64,000 nucleotides of DNA from Omphiscola glabra (taxonomy: Eukaryota; Mollusca; Gastropoda; Lymnaeidae), in contig OZ024796.1 in NCBI GenBank assembly GCA_964017045.1, forward strand, positions 26,103,010 through 26,167,009. The letters run 5' to 3'. Below, one piece after another: positions 35,316-46,734 of this stretch (its first letter is position 1; each line of letters starts with the position of its first letter). Made by a program: the position numbers and the translations under genes. Under the pieces are notes generated by a model. It did no database searches and had not been told where the DNA came from. It was given only the letters and a program-made list of their open reading frames with translations.

Positions 35316-35692
35316 TCATCGCCTGTCGTCCCGTCTGGGGCATAGGCCACAAACAAAGGCTCTCCAGGCATCCCGGTCTTGGGCCAGTGTCCCCGGCTGT
35401 CCCCAGTTGTGCCCACTCTCTTTGGTGTCTGCCTCCAGCTCCTTTCTCCAATTCATTTTGGGTCGACCTCTTTTTCTCTTTCCCTGGGGGGGGTTCCAAG
35501 TGAGGGCTTGTCTCGTGACACTTGATGTGGACTTTCTGAGGGTGTGACCAATCCATCTCCATCTTCGCTGGCAGACTAACTCTTCCACTGGTTCTTGCTG
35601 TGTGTGCCGCTAGAGATCCTCGTTAGTGATCTGTTGGGCCAGCGGATTCGTGGAATCATTCGGAGACATGAGTTGATAAACGTCTGTAGCTT
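35316..35692 (-). mobile_element. LINE fragment, reverse-transcriptase ORF C-terminus (second family)
   Basis: Upstream part in one frame: LQTFINSCLRMIPRIRWPN. Then a frameshift near 35568-35590, and RRWRWIGHTLRKSTSSVTRQ, ALTWNPPQGKRKRGRPKMNW and AQDRDAWRAFVCGLCPRRDD to the stop at 35316. These are the standard C-terminal motifs of metazoan non-LTR elements (WxWIGHxLRK, GKRKRGRPK, AQDRxAWR). It differs from the family at 26285 and 43336. Frameshifted and dead. Confidence 0.85.
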
Positions 35693-35909
35693 TTTTATTA
35701 AAATTTTTTTTTTATGTTTGCACCACAAACCATTGCATGTCTGTAATGTACTTTGTTAGTGGGTTTGATACAGAGAAAAGGAATCTTTTCTTACATCAGA
35801 CGAATGTTCGAATGGATTGTGGGGCAAACATAAAATATAAAAAAAAACTTAACACATATCGAACATACAGAATAAACCCTACGACTTAACGCAACGCAAA
35901 CCCTTCAAT
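35693..35909. other. Spacer with T-run
   Basis: Nothing recognised. Confidence 0.5.
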
Positions 35910-36062
35910 CAGTGGCGTAGCGAGCTTAACTCGCGCCTGGGGCACAATATCTTTTTAGCGCCCCCCTCCCCTATTTGAAAACCAAACAATATGTAAAATA
36001 TACCATTTGGCGCCCCTTTGTGAGTAGTGCCGGGGCATGATGCCCCCCTCGTTACGCCAATG
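35910..36062 (+). mobile_element. hAT-type MITE, CAGTGGCGTAGCG family, copy 2
   Basis: Ends CAGTGGCGTAGCGAGCTTAA and CTCGTTACGCCAATG. The body is collinear with 24588-24752 (ATACCATTTGGCGCCCCTTT). CCTTCAAT is duplicated exactly at 35902-35909 and 36063-36070. This confirms the ends and the 8-bp target-site size of the family. Confidence 0.92.
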
Positions 36063-36224
36063 CCTTCAATACTTAAATTCATGCTTAATAGCAAAATTAA
36101 TACCCCAAAAACAAACCGTAAAACATAGCCCCAAATTGCGCCACGTAACACCACACACCTCCGGCGGCACCGAGCTCTCCAATTCTTAAAATAACCCGAA
36201 CACCGTCCCTGAAGCTAGTGGCTA

Positions 36225-36500
36225 CACCACACCCCCTCTCCCACTCACCCCTCTCCCACTCACCCCTCTCCCACTCACCCCTCTCCCACTCACCCCTCTC
36301 CTACTCACCCCTCTTCAACTCACCCCTCTCCCACTTACCCCTCTCCCATTCACCCCTCTCCCACTCACCCCTCTCCCACTCACCCCTCTCCCACTCACCC
36401 CTCTCCCACTCACATCTCTCCCACTCACCCTCTCCCACTCACCCCTCTCCCACTCACCCCTCTCCCACTCACCCCTCTCCCACTCACCCCTCTCCCACAC
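36225..36500. repeat. 15-bp minisatellite (CCACTCACCCCTCTC)
   Basis: About 18 copies. One 14-bp unit near 36430 shifts the phase. The SHSPL frames are artefacts. Confidence 0.94.
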
Positions 36501-37795
36501 CCCTTTCCTTCTCGCCTCCACCCTTCCACAGCCCACCCCCCCCACTCCATTGATCTGCTAATCTGGATGTTTGTGCGTACATTTCTTCAGCTCATTGTTT
36601 AAAGATGGCCAGTTTTTTTTTCTTTAATGCCGAGATGGCAATCGCTGAAAAGTCTTGAAAAAAACCAAAGAAAACATTCGACCCAAACAGGCAATCAACT
36701 GGGTTATCTTCCTTTTCCTTGTTTGTCTTCCGCTCCCCTCCCCTTCCTCAATGCATTCCCCCATTCCCCCATTCTTCCATCCCAAAGCAAATGGCGGTAT
36801 AGCCGTGCTCCCCACCCTCACCCATCTCTTTAATTCCAAAAGGTAATGTCAATATAGCTATGCCCCCCTCCCCCATACCTAAACCATATCCACAGACGCC
36901 ATATAAAAAAGAGCAAGATAAGATCACTCGTGCTCATCACCAAGCTTACATCACATGCTGGGGGATCACATATCACACAAAAAACAGGCCGGTTCCTTCC
37001 CCCTTCCCATCTTCTAATAGATATGTTGAACCTTTTGGGACTACCCTTGGAGCAGCCATTAGCGGGGACTCTCAAACTATCAATTTTAGAGCAGACAATA
37101 CAGGGAGTCTAAAATACGTGTCAGAACAACCATTAACAGTGAGTCTCAATCTAATTATTAAATTATTTTTTTTAAAATAGAAAAAAAACCCACATCTAAA
37201 TACTAAAAAAAAACCCACAATATGTGGTAATATGTTGTTATACAACGATTACATATAGACCCACGTTCATATGATTATTATTTTAATGATGCAATCTAGG
37301 CGCTTCAAATTTCTTCTAACCACTCATAAAAGCTTATTGGCCACAAATAAATAAAATTTAATAAATAAATTTGTTAATTCTCTAGGAAAGAAAAACCTTG
37401 TAACATGTGACCCTAAAGTTTGAGATCCCTTGGATTGGTGTCTCCTACGGGGGAAAAAAACAAATCGTTACGATATATTGAGATGGAGAGAAGACCACGA
37501 GCGACCAATCGGTTGTTATGGCGTAACGCGCACGTGGCGGTGTTAATTACCAATGAAAGTGCAATTACAGATTACAGCTTCCTCCGGCGTGATTACCCCG
37601 GGTGTAAAGCTGGGTACGCGTTAAAGCGTAATCATAATCATTAGGTGAACCTGTTTGTAAATAGTTTATCTTTTAAAAAAATCATTGATGTTTGCGTGCT
37701 TAAGATAAATACATATTGGTTTTAGTGTTACTCCGCGAACAACATGTTGCATCAAAGGAAACATTTTGGATACAATTTTAAGACAGGAGCGTCAC
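36501..37795. other. Unassigned stretch
   Basis: Several short frames (36624-37180, 37420-37644) without recognisable domains. A/T runs at 37160-37215. No gene supported. Confidence 0.5.
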
Positions 37796-37915
37796 CAGTG
37801 GCGTAGCTAGAGTTAGTGTCACCCGTGCCGCACCGTTAGTTATAAAGAAAAATAGCGCCGCCCGGGGAGGATCCATCCTCCGCGGTATTCCGCCGCCGCC
37901 GAGCATAACCACGTA
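37796..37915 (+). mobile_element. Partial element with CAGTGGCGTAGCTAG terminus
   Basis: One terminus, CAGTGGCGTAGCTAGAGTTA, is present, followed by GTCACCCGTGCCGC and ATAGCGCCGCCCGGGG. The opposite inverted end is not found nearby, so this is a 3'-truncated copy related to 5333-5558. Confidence 0.5.
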
Positions 37916-38446
37916 TGGGCTCCATTTGCTTTAAGATTCTCTCCCCCTGATTCATTCCTGCAGCTTTGACTGAATCGGCAGGCGTACACCCATTTTGCGT
38001 AGTACCAGAGCTGTTTTTGTTGTGTTTTTAAAAAAAAAAAAAATGGACAGAATGGCCCAATACTTTCAAATTCATCATGCTGTTTTGGCCCTGGTCAGTG
38101 TCCAGAGGAGATTCTTTTTTTTATTCACCAAAAATCGTGGAATTCACCCCCCCCCCCACTCACCATTTTTTCTTTTACACACTCACACTTTTATTTTGTT
38201 TCGATAAAGACGTCAACGATTATGTAAGATAGTTCTCTACCCACCCCACCCCTCCCTTGATTGGGGAAAGGGTTGTTACGTTCGAATACATTCTATTTGT
38301 TCTATAGAATGCTCTCGGGGTGAGGAAATTTCTATAATTTCTTTTCTGGAGGGTTTCATCGTTCTCCCTACAAATAAACGGAAGCTTTCCCCGGTTGAAA
38401 AAAAAAGGGGGGGGGGGGGGGGTTCGCCATATTTCCTAAACACAGA
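37916..38446. other. Unassigned stretch with poly(A), poly(C) and poly(G)
   Basis: A-run near 38029-38043, poly(C) near 38147-38157 and poly(G) near 38407-38422. No gene. Confidence 0.5.
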
Positions 38447-38483
38447 CGAGACACTTACGAGACACTTACGAGACACTTACGAG
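38447..38483. repeat. 11-bp short array (GAGACACTTAC)
   Basis: Three to four head-to-tail copies. Confidence 0.85.
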
Positions 38484-38994
38484 ACGTATAAAATGAGCCT
38501 TAAAATGTTGTACTCTTTGTGCGTGCATGTATTAATTTCGTTACTTTCGAGTATTGTACATTTTCACATGCTGTGCTTTAAGTAAAAATAGTTTTTACTT
38601 CTGTTTGATTTCCCCCCCCCCCCCCTATACAATTAATAGTATAATTGAATTGAATATTGTTAACGCTAACCAGATTTGGTATCGTTTTTTCTTTGTATGC
38701 TGATTTTTCAGTCTTTTGCTGCTCATTTGTTCATCTATTGTGCCGGATCTTAGAGCAGATTACAGTTACAGAGCCATTTCACATTTACACTCTAGATGTC
38801 TACTCCCCAAGAGTAGTTGATGTGCCTGAAAGTGAAAAGGTGGCGGGTTCGAATTCGTCCCCATGGCCGAAGAGCCTGAGTGGGTGGACTGCTTTCTTCT
38901 TCTTCAAATTTTGAGGATTCTTAGCTGATCATGAAACAGAAATCTTAACAAAGTTATAAGTACAATTATTATCTTATTATCTTCGAAAACATGT

Positions 38995-39053
<59 letters not shown>

Positions 39054-39329
39054 GATTAATGTATCTCACAGATCAGAATGGCAAACTGGCAAGTGCAACA
39101 TCCTGAAGAGAAAAACGAAGTGAAACCGATGAACGCAGTTGTGACACAAAAAATGGTTCCGCCACTGACAGATGTCATAGACATACTCTATATCTATTTA
39201 ATGATGTGGACGGTATTGTAAAACATCACTGTGACAAAATGCATGCATTAAAAAAAAAACAGCAAGACAAATACAGAGGAAAAAAAAATAATGAACAGAT
39301 CCAGCGGGTCCAGAAAGTACAGTGGACAC
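38484..39329. other. Unassigned stretch including an (AT)n microsatellite
   Basis: A pure AT dinucleotide run lies at about 39008-39045. Poly(C) near 38611-38624. No gene supported. Confidence 0.55.
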
Positions 39330-39750
39330 ACTAATCTGACACACGCCACTGTACTGACACACTAATCTGACACACGCCACTGTACTGACAAACTAATCTG
39401 ACACATGCCACTGTACTGACACACTAATCTGACACACGTTACTGTACTGACACACTAATCTGACACATGCCACTGTACTGACACACTAATCTGACACACG
39501 CCACTGTACTGACACACTAATCTGACACATGCCACTGTACTGACACACTAATCTGACACACGCCACTGTACTGACACACTAATCTGACACACTCCACTGT
39601 ACTGACACACGCTACTGTACTGACACACTAATCTGACACACGCCACTGTACTGACACACTAATCTGACACATGCCACTGTACTGACACACTAATCTGACA
39701 CACGCCACTGTACTGACACACTAATCTGACACACGCCACTGTACTGACGA
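39330..39750. repeat. 31-bp minisatellite (ACACACTAATCTGACACACG)
   Basis: About 13 copies of ACACACTAATCTGACACACG plus CCACTGTACTG. One short unit near 39600. Confidence 0.94.
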
Positions 39751-40464
39751 AACAAGGTCTGGTGCCCTGGGGTTTGCGCTACATCGGGGAAGACCGGATA
39801 CAACACATTACCACGCTGACGTGCATACAACACACTACACAGTTGTGTGTTATACAGTACACACCACTGACGGCTATAACAGACCAATCCAACACACAAC
39901 ACGTATGTTGCATCTTACACACACACACCAGACTGACGTCCGCTAAAAAGAACCTGCCAGACGCACGTGCATCCAACAGTATCCAGTGTCAGGAAAGCAC
40001 GTTCAATGCACGTTCGGTGTTTCGGGGCTGTGAGTTGGGGGGGTGGGGGTAGGGATGTTGGTGCGGTGGGAATGGGGGTTTAGGTGGAGATCTGGGTGAG
40101 GACAAGGGTTGGGGAAATGGTTGGGGGAGGTAATAAAGGGGGAGAGTGTTGGTGGGGGAGGGGGGGATGTGGTTTCTGACTTTTAAATTCTATTTGTTTG
40201 AGACTTATTTCCGCAGCAGCCCTCTCGCGCGCCCGTCTCCTTGCAGTAACATGACGCTTTAAACAGCGGGCAGGGGAGATGACGCTTTTAACAGGGCGCA
40301 GGGGAGATGACGCACTTGTGGCGAGACCTGGAGCAACAAACATTCGTCTGCTTAAGTTACGCCGGAGAACAAAGAATAAACTTACGTCTTGAAGAGTTCC
40401 CTGGCAGATAATTTGGATTGGGCAGGTTTTTTTTGTTTTGTTTTATGAGATTCCCGGGAAACAA
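39751..40464. other. Unassigned stretch
   Basis: CA-rich with G-rich runs at 40035-40170. A short tandem GGGGAGATGACGC occurs twice near 40273-40313. No gene. Confidence 0.5.
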
Positions 40465-40670
40465 AACCCTCTTTCTGAGTGTGTCCGCCTCCTTCTGAGT
40501 GTGTCCGCCTCCCTCTGAGGTGTGTCCGCCTGTTTCTGAGGTGCTTCCGCCTCCTTCTGAGTGTGTACGCCTCTTTCTGAGGTGTGTCCACCTCCTTCTG
40601 AGTGGGTCCGTCTCTTTCTGAGTGTGTCCGCCTCTTTCTGAGTGTGTCCGCCTCCTTCTGAATGTGTCCG
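40465..40670. repeat. 20-21-bp minisatellite (CTTCTGAGTGTGTCCGCCTC)
   Basis: About ten imperfect copies. Arg- and His-rich minus frames are artefacts. Confidence 0.92.
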
Positions 40671-40734
40671 TGTGTCTTAGCAGAAAATTCATCGTACGAC
40701 GAGAATCATCGGAGGGAATACTCGACACGTTTCT

Positions 40735-41025
40735 CGAGACTATACCAAACTAAAGTTAGGAGTGTCTACGTTGTTAGGAATAGACCAAACTAAAGTTAGG
40801 AGTGTCTACGTTGTTAGGAATAGACCAAACTAAAGTTAGGAGTGTCCGCGTTGTTAGGAATAGACCAAACTAAAGTTAGGAGTGTCCGCGTTGTTAGGAA
40901 TAGACCAAACTAAATCTAAAATTGTCTATGTTGTCACGAATAGAACAAACTAAGACTAGGCGGGTCTTTTTTGGTGAGGAAATGACCAAGCTAAAAATAG
41001 GCGTGCCTATGTTGTAAGGTACGGT
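40735..41025. repeat. 40-bp minisatellite, left part
   Basis: Six to seven copies of AATAGACCAAACTAAAGTTA plus GGAGTGTCTACGTTGTTAGG, decaying to the right. A related array with the same period and phase words resumes at 45430-45690. Confidence 0.92.
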
Positions 41026-41640
41026 GACCAGATTTTTCTGGGGGTATTCTTGGACAAAAAAAAGGGGGTGGTTTGGCGAGGAAAGCAACAAAAAAATTTT
41101 TTGGCGAAAATGTACTGTTTGACACCCTTTGGGGGCGTCCATTAATTATGTCAACAAAATAGGGAGGGTGGGGTGAAAATGTTTGACAGTTGTTGACAAG
41201 GGGGAGGGGGGAATTTAGATATTTTGACGTCAACAATCATGTTTTCTCTAAAAAAGAATTATCTTAAAAATTGGCTGGTTATTACATTATTTTTAAAAAA
41301 TTTATAAAATGTAAATGAGTGTAAATAGTCATATAATTTTTAGGCTTTTAACAAAATAAGTTTTATTTAATGTGTGTCTGTCTGTACACTGCAGATGGCT
41401 GGTGAGAATGTTGGTACACTTTGTTAGTGCACGAGAAGTCAAAAGTTGGCCTCTCTTCACCTGCACATTCTGTTGGTTGCAAAAAGACTAGGGCGGTATG
41501 TTGGCGATCATGTTGCAGGTATGGAACATGGACACGGTTCAAGTGTCACGTGCAGTCAAGATAAATGATATTGATCGAGTAGGAATACGATATTTTAAGA
41601 ATTTGGGGAAAGTAAAGTGAGGAACAATAATAACATCGCT
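41026..41640. mobile_element. Probable transposon-derived stretch at left edge of the nested cluster
   Basis: It starts at ACGGTGACCAGATTTTTCTG, a word I associate with transposon termini. It contains CGTCCATTAATTATGTCAAC and TTGACAGTTGTTGACAAGGG. A related block at 44560-44650 has GTTGACATAATTAAAT and ACATTTGTTGACAAGGG, the first partly inverted and the second direct. No target duplication identified. Confidence 0.4.
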
Positions 41641-41947
41641 GCTTGAACAGATTTGCAAAATCTGTAACATCTATTTTGCAACACAAGTCATGTTGAAAAA
41701 GCATGCTCAACAGCACCGACAATGCCTTCTTGAGCATACGAAATTAGCACCTGCTCCTCAACAAAAAAGGATTCCACCAATGCGAGTAGCTGCCAGGAGA
41801 CAGAAAAAGCTTACGGCAATTATTGCTCACACCAACAATGCTTTTATTTTAAGCGCTCAATGGTTAGGTGAGGATGATGTTGACTTGTCTGGTATATCAG
41901 TTCCGCAAGATGACTATGATAAATCAGCTACTGTATACTATGCCTAT
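41621..41947 (+). CDS. Fragment of a C2H2 zinc-finger protein, truncated by a MITE
   Basis: In the frame opened by the stop at 41618-41620, residues encoded from about 41654 spell a classical finger: C-x2-C-x3-F-x5-L-x2-H-x3-H (CKIC, YF, ML, H, H). After it come a basic stretch (PPMRVAARRQKKL) and an acidic stretch (GEDDVDLSG, PQDDYDKSATVYYAYQ). At 41948 the frame runs into a MITE. The finger is preceded by GCTTGAACAG, which could be a 3' splice site, so this may be one exon of a disrupted gene or a transposon ORF. One finger and no family match: the function is unknown. Confidence 0.4.
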
Positions 41948-42110
41948 CAGGGGCGTCATTTCAGGGTTTTTTCGGGTGGGGAGTGGCAAAACCAAAACTT
42001 GGTCGGCTAAAGTACTGGAGGTGCCACAGTACATAGCAGTTTAAATAAAGCTGTAAATTCGGGGGGGGGGGGGGCAAATGCCCCCCTGCCCTACCCAAAT
42101 GATGTCCCTG
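41948..42110. mobile_element. Putative hAT-type MITE (CAGGGGCGTCATTT termini) inserted in the zinc-finger frame
   Basis: Left CAGGGGCGTCATTTCAGGGT and right CCAAATGATGTCCCTG are inverted with mismatches. Flanks ATGCCTAT (41940-41947) and ATGCACAT (42111-42118) match at 6 of 8 positions. Poly(G) lies at 42061-42074. Confidence 0.6.
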
Positions 42111-42399
42111 ATGCACATTGTTACGATAGAACAACACCTTACTACTCCATGGCAATGTTCCCTCTAAGGTTTGCTGGTTCGTGTACAAAATCATACAGCT
42201 ATGTGCAAAGTTTTACAGCATCAATTTTTTGTGTGCAAAATTTTACACCCCACAAACACACACACGCGGAAATTGAACTTAAGTGCGAAATTTTTATATA
42301 AATGAATAAAAGAACAATAATTAAATAATTATAATCAGACATGTCACAATAGTTCAATAAAAGCTATATTTATTGTATTATTTATCCCTGATCGAAGAC

Positions 42400-43190
42400 A
42401 ATCAGAGTTCGAAACTGCGTATTGATTGATTGAATATATTCATATTGCGCTTGTATCTATGTTACTTTAGCATGCTCACTGCGCTCTCATGTTCTTAAAT
42501 CCCTTAGTTTCTCCAAACAGTCCTTGTGAACTGGATCATTATGCAGGCCAAACCTGCTTCTTACAGTATTCTGTCAACACTCGTATGTCTCTTAGCAATT
42601 CTCTTAAAGCAAAGTGTCGGGAAGCCATCTGATTTCATTTATTGGTCTAAAGCCCACGGAATCACATTGCAACACCTTAGCTAGTTCGGTAAATTGGACT
42701 TTCCATTCTGTCGACGTACTGAACAATGTGTAGACTGTCCTATGGAATGTTTCAGTGTCTGCCATTAAACTTATATGTTTTCAAGCATTATAGATGCATA
42801 AATCTTCACAACGAGCAAGGCAATGTTGTTCCAGTAGATTTAGAATACATTGCTGCAACTCCATTGTTCTTGCCTAGCATAGCCGATGCACCATCAAAGG
42901 TAAACATTAACATTTTCTGCATGTCCAATTAATTATCTTGGTAAAACTTTACTTTCACCTGCCGACAGAGACAAAATTCCAACAAACACTGTCTTGTAAA
43001 CATTACCGGGATATGGCCGAAACTTTGCGTATAAGATCAACATTTTTGTCAGTGATATATCAGTGCTCTCATCTACTGTTCAAGTGTGGAATTTTGTATT
43101 GAGAAGTTCACTAATTATAGCATCTTTCACTACGTAATCGTTAGACTCAATAAAAACTCAAAAGCGTAATTCTTATTGCGCCAGCTATCA
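42400..43190 (-). pseudogene. Decayed hAT transposase (catalytic core)
   Basis: Reading the minus strand with frame changes gives TVDESTDISLTKMLILYAKF, then RPYPGNVYKTVFVGILSLSA, and, after a shift, FDGASAMLGKNNGVAAMYSK. These correspond to the DESTDIS...L block with the first catalytic Asp and the DGAxAMxGxxxG block of hAT transposases of the ZMYM/ZBED-like type. Multiple stops and frameshifts separate the blocks, so it is inactive. No BED finger or C-terminal dimerisation domain can be read with confidence. Confidence 0.8.
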
Positions 43191-43335
43191 GGGACTGTCG
43201 CATACTTAGCCATATGGTTGTGTATGTATTGAACCGCATTCATACATGTGTTCACGATGACAGCCAAGAGGACGTTGTCAATAAAATTTTAACCTGGTCT
43301 TCTTTAGCACTTTTGCGTTGTGCTGCTTCTTACAT

Positions 43336-43755
43336 GCCTGTGAGTCCTGGACAAACTAATAGCAGAACTTGAAAAGAAAATAAAGACGATGGAGATGAGA
43401 TGTTTCAGATGCATTCTTGGCATCTGCTATAGAGACCATTTCACCAAAGAACAAGTGAAAGAAAGGATTCGTCAAGCAACTGGGAAGTACGATGACCTCC
43501 TGGTGTCTGTAAAAAAGCGCAAACTTGAATGGTATGGCCACGTGACCAGAAAAGAAGGGCTCGCCAAAGAAATCTTGCAGGGCACTACTAGAGGAGGAAG
43601 AAGAAGAGGAAGACAGAGAAAAAGATAGGAAGATAACATCAACGAATGGACGGGATTAACAATAGGCGATGCTATGCGTAGGGCAGAAGACTGAGAGGAA
43701 TGGAGAAGAATAGTGTACATGTCATCTGTGGCGCCCCAACGGTCGAAGGACAGTC
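43336..43755 (+). mobile_element. LINE fragment, reverse-transcriptase C-terminus, inserted in the hAT element
   Basis: Begins with CESWT, a frameshift, then LEKKIKTMEMRCFRCILGIC, YRDHFTKEQVKERIRQATGK, KRKLEWYGHVTRKEGLAKEI and LQGTTRGGRRRGRQRKR, with a stop replacing the expected Trp, then EDNINEWTGLTIGDAMRRAE and SSVAPQRSKD. It is the same family as 26285-26540 (minus) but older, with two in-frame stops. Opposite in strand to the hAT transposase around it, so it inserted into the element. Confidence 0.85.
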
Positions 43756-44281
43756 CGCTCTGACGACGAACCTGATAGTGCTGCATGCACAAATTCATTG
43801 AGCCATTCCGTTTGTAATTTGTATAAACTTTTTCTCAGCGAGCGATGACGCTGATAACTTGCTTAACTGTCATTTAGACATAACGGTTAAAACATTATTA
43901 AACATAATTATCTACTACATTTATAATAAACCAGACATTTGCGATTTATTTACTTTATACACATTCACAGCGCAGCATGTGCCACGAAATTAACATGTAT
44001 TGTGGCGGTGGTTCAGAACGAGGTTAGCTTGATCAGGTATGTATCGGTAAGTATGTAAATCAATAGTTCTCAGTAAAAAGTAGAATACACAAATATAGAT
44101 CTCGATCAAATTAAAAACTGTATAATTCCTGCTGCAGCGTGCAGCGTATCTGTTCGAATTTATTTTTTTTTAAATTTGCTGCGCGGATACTCAAAACTGC
44201 TGCGCGGATACTCAAAACTGCTGCGCGGATACTCAAAACTGCTGCGCGGCCGCGCAGCTTAAAGGGAACATTACTCCATGG

Positions 44282-44734
44282 GAAGATGATAGCAGCTAGA
44301 TACAATACTACAATGGTCAGCTATACTGATATTAATCATACTTATACCACAAACAATGATATTTAGTCTTTAACAAATTTTTAATTGATTCTGCATTATA
44401 AAATTGAAATGTAAAACTTTTTAACTTGCTGTTTAACAACCTAAGGATGTAATAAAAAAATGTCCTACACTTTTATGTATCATTTAAATAGATCAGCACA
44501 ATGTAAAATGTTTTTATAAATTAATTTATATTATAATTCAATTGCAAAAAGGGGGGGTAGAAGATGTTGACATAATTAAATAGGGGGGGGGGGTCATTGT
44601 AAGTTTAACATTTGTTGACAAGGGAGTGGGGGGGGGGGGTCAAAATATACGTAAGTATTTCAGGAACATGAAAGATCAACAAGTGAATTGTAATTTTATT
44701 AATTTTATCATCCTGGTAGTAACATTTCTGAGAT
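44282..44734. other. Spacer with G-runs
   Basis: Contains GTTGACATAATTAAAT and ACATTTGTTGACAAGGG (44560-44625), related to 41135-41210, and poly(G) runs. No gene. Confidence 0.5.
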
Positions 44735-45210
44735 GAGTGGTCAGCTCCCAGGACAGTGGACAGCTCCCAGGACAGTGAACAGTTCCCAGGACAGTGGACA
44801 GCTCCCAGAACAGTGGACATTTCCCAGGACGGTGGACAGCTCCCAGGGTGGTGGACATCTCCCAGGACGGTGGACAGCTCCCAGGACAGTTGGCAGCTCA
44901 CAGGACAGTGGACAGCTCCCAGGACGGTGGACAGCTCCCAGGGCGGTGGACAGTTCCCATGGCGGTGGACATCTCCCAGGACGGTGGACAGCTCCAAGGA
45001 CAGTGGGAAGCTCCCAGGACAGTGGACAGCTCCCAGGACAGTGGGCAGCTCCCAGGACACTAGCCATCTACCAGGACAGTGGACAGCTCCTAGGACAGTT
45101 GGCAGCTCACAGGACAGTGGACAGCTCTGAGGACAGTGGACAACTCCCAGGACAGTGGCCATCTCACAGGACAGTGGACAACTGCCAGGACAGTGGACAG
45201 CTCCAATGAT
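44735..45210. repeat. 19-bp minisatellite (GGACAGCTCCCAGGACAGT)
   Basis: About 25 copies with frequent GGACGGT and CATCTCCCA variants. Open in several frames on both strands; artefactual. Confidence 0.95.
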
Positions 45211-45429
45211 ACCAGCATTTAAAAAAAAATATTTCATGAAACTTGTTGCATGATTCACTGACGTTAGCTTTGACGACTGGCATACGTCGCAATGCATCGA
45301 CCTTGAGCTGTCATTTATGTGGTGTCCACATGGTGTCAGTCAGAAAAAAAGACTCTTTCGGTGGTGTCATTCTTCTCTGTCACAGGAAAAGGACGCGGTT
45401 CGTAAACACAACACACGGGACGGGGGATG

Positions 45430-45690
45430 CGAAAATAGGGACTTTGACTAGACCAAAACTAAATCCAAACATCTCTATGGTGTCAGGAATATACGAATAT
45501 AAGCCATATAGAAGTGACTGTGTTATGAAGAATAGAGCAATCTAAAACAAGGGGTGTCTATGTTGTGAAGAATAGACCAAACTAGACCAAGGCGTGGCTA
45601 TGTTGTCGAGAATAGACCAAACTAAACCAAGGCGTGTCTATGTTGTCAAGAATAGAGCAAACTAAACCAAGGCGTGTCTATGTTGTCACA
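45430..45690. repeat. 40-bp minisatellite, right part
   Basis: About six copies of AATAGACCAAACTAAACCAA plus GGCGTGTCTATGTTGTCAAG. The same period and frame words (GACCAAACTAAA, GTGTCTA, GTTGT) as 40735-41025 show the two were one array before about 4.4 kb of other sequence came between them. Confidence 0.88.
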
Positions 45691-46734
45691 GAAAGACCAC
45701 TTAAGTGAAACCGTTCAGGGACCACATCTACATCAGCAGAGCACGCACCCTGCGGCCAAGTCGTTAGAGCCTGTAAACAAACCATAACTGCTCACCTGGC
45801 GAGCCAGGGCAGAGCTGATATACCTGGTATGTTTGTCTTGGCCGACATCGCCATGCAGATAGCAAAATGATTGACTTCAAGCGCCCCCCCCTTTTTACCC
45901 CCCCCCCCCCCACTGCCCCAACCCCTTAACCGCCACCCGTGGAGACTTTGAGAGGGGTGTGGATATCTCGCACAAATTCCCTCTAATAATTCTATTTTCG
46001 TCCGCTCTGCTGAAACGTGAGGTGACCAGGTACAAGAACTTCGTATGATTGGGACAGCGCGAGAGAAGGTCAGAGGTTATCGGCATCGTGGAGTTGACAT
46101 TTCGAGCCTGCTCATCTTGACTCGAGGTTTACTGCATGTGAAGGCTGGGGTATTCCCCACCCCACCCACTTTTTTCCCCCTTTTCCTTGCCCCCACCCAT
46201 GTAACTCGATATGAATGTTATTGGCGTACACATGTGAAACATCGGGGGTGGTGGTGTGGTGGTGACACTTATAATTATACATTAGGCATGTAATTACCTC
46301 ATCCTCACTCCTCACCCGAGGGCCGCCTTCGCACCTTGCAATTCTCATAAATTCTCAAACAATAAAGAATTGCATTTTAGGTGAATCAAACAATAAAGTC
46401 ATGGAAATCGTACAACCAAGACAGATGAATTGAACAACCATGTACTTCAATACCAACCTAGTTTTGTGCAATAGGAACGCACCTCCCACCCCCACCCCCA
46501 AACCACACACGCCTCAAAAATACAATAAAATAAAAATAAAGCTAATTAAATATTGAAAATGAAAAAGTCACAGAAGCAAGGAGGCGCTAAGCAAACTAGA
46601 AATGACACTTAGAAAAATGAGAGGTAAAATAACACACAATTTCTTCAGCATTCCGTCGCCAAATTTGATAAATACATGGGTGGGGAAGACAAAGTGGACA
46701 AATAAACGCATTATACAACATACTTTCTCACATT
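45691..46734. other. Unassigned stretch
   Basis: Poly(C) near 45885-45911. No gene supported. Confidence 0.5.

Larger units (their letters stand above)
42153..44273 (-). mobile_element. hAT transposon (2.1 kb) with decayed transposase, perfect TSD and nested LINE
   Basis: Termini CAATGTTCCCTCTAAG and CTTAAAGGGAACATTA are inverted. CTCCATGG is duplicated exactly at 42145-42152 and 44274-44281. Subterminal repeats are present at both ends: TGTGCAAAGTTTTACAGC-type words on the left, and three 21-bp CTGCGCGGATACTCAAAACT copies (44180-44240) leading into the 18-bp palindrome GCTGCGCGGCCGCGCAGC (44241-44258) on the right. The transposase remnant is on the minus strand at 42400-43190. A LINE fragment (43336-43755, +) lies inside. 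Confidence 0.88.

Noticed and set aside
38810..38905. Possible tRNA-derived SINE (GGGTTCGAATTCGTCC resembles a B box)
   Set aside because: No matching A box at the right distance and no second copy in the window.
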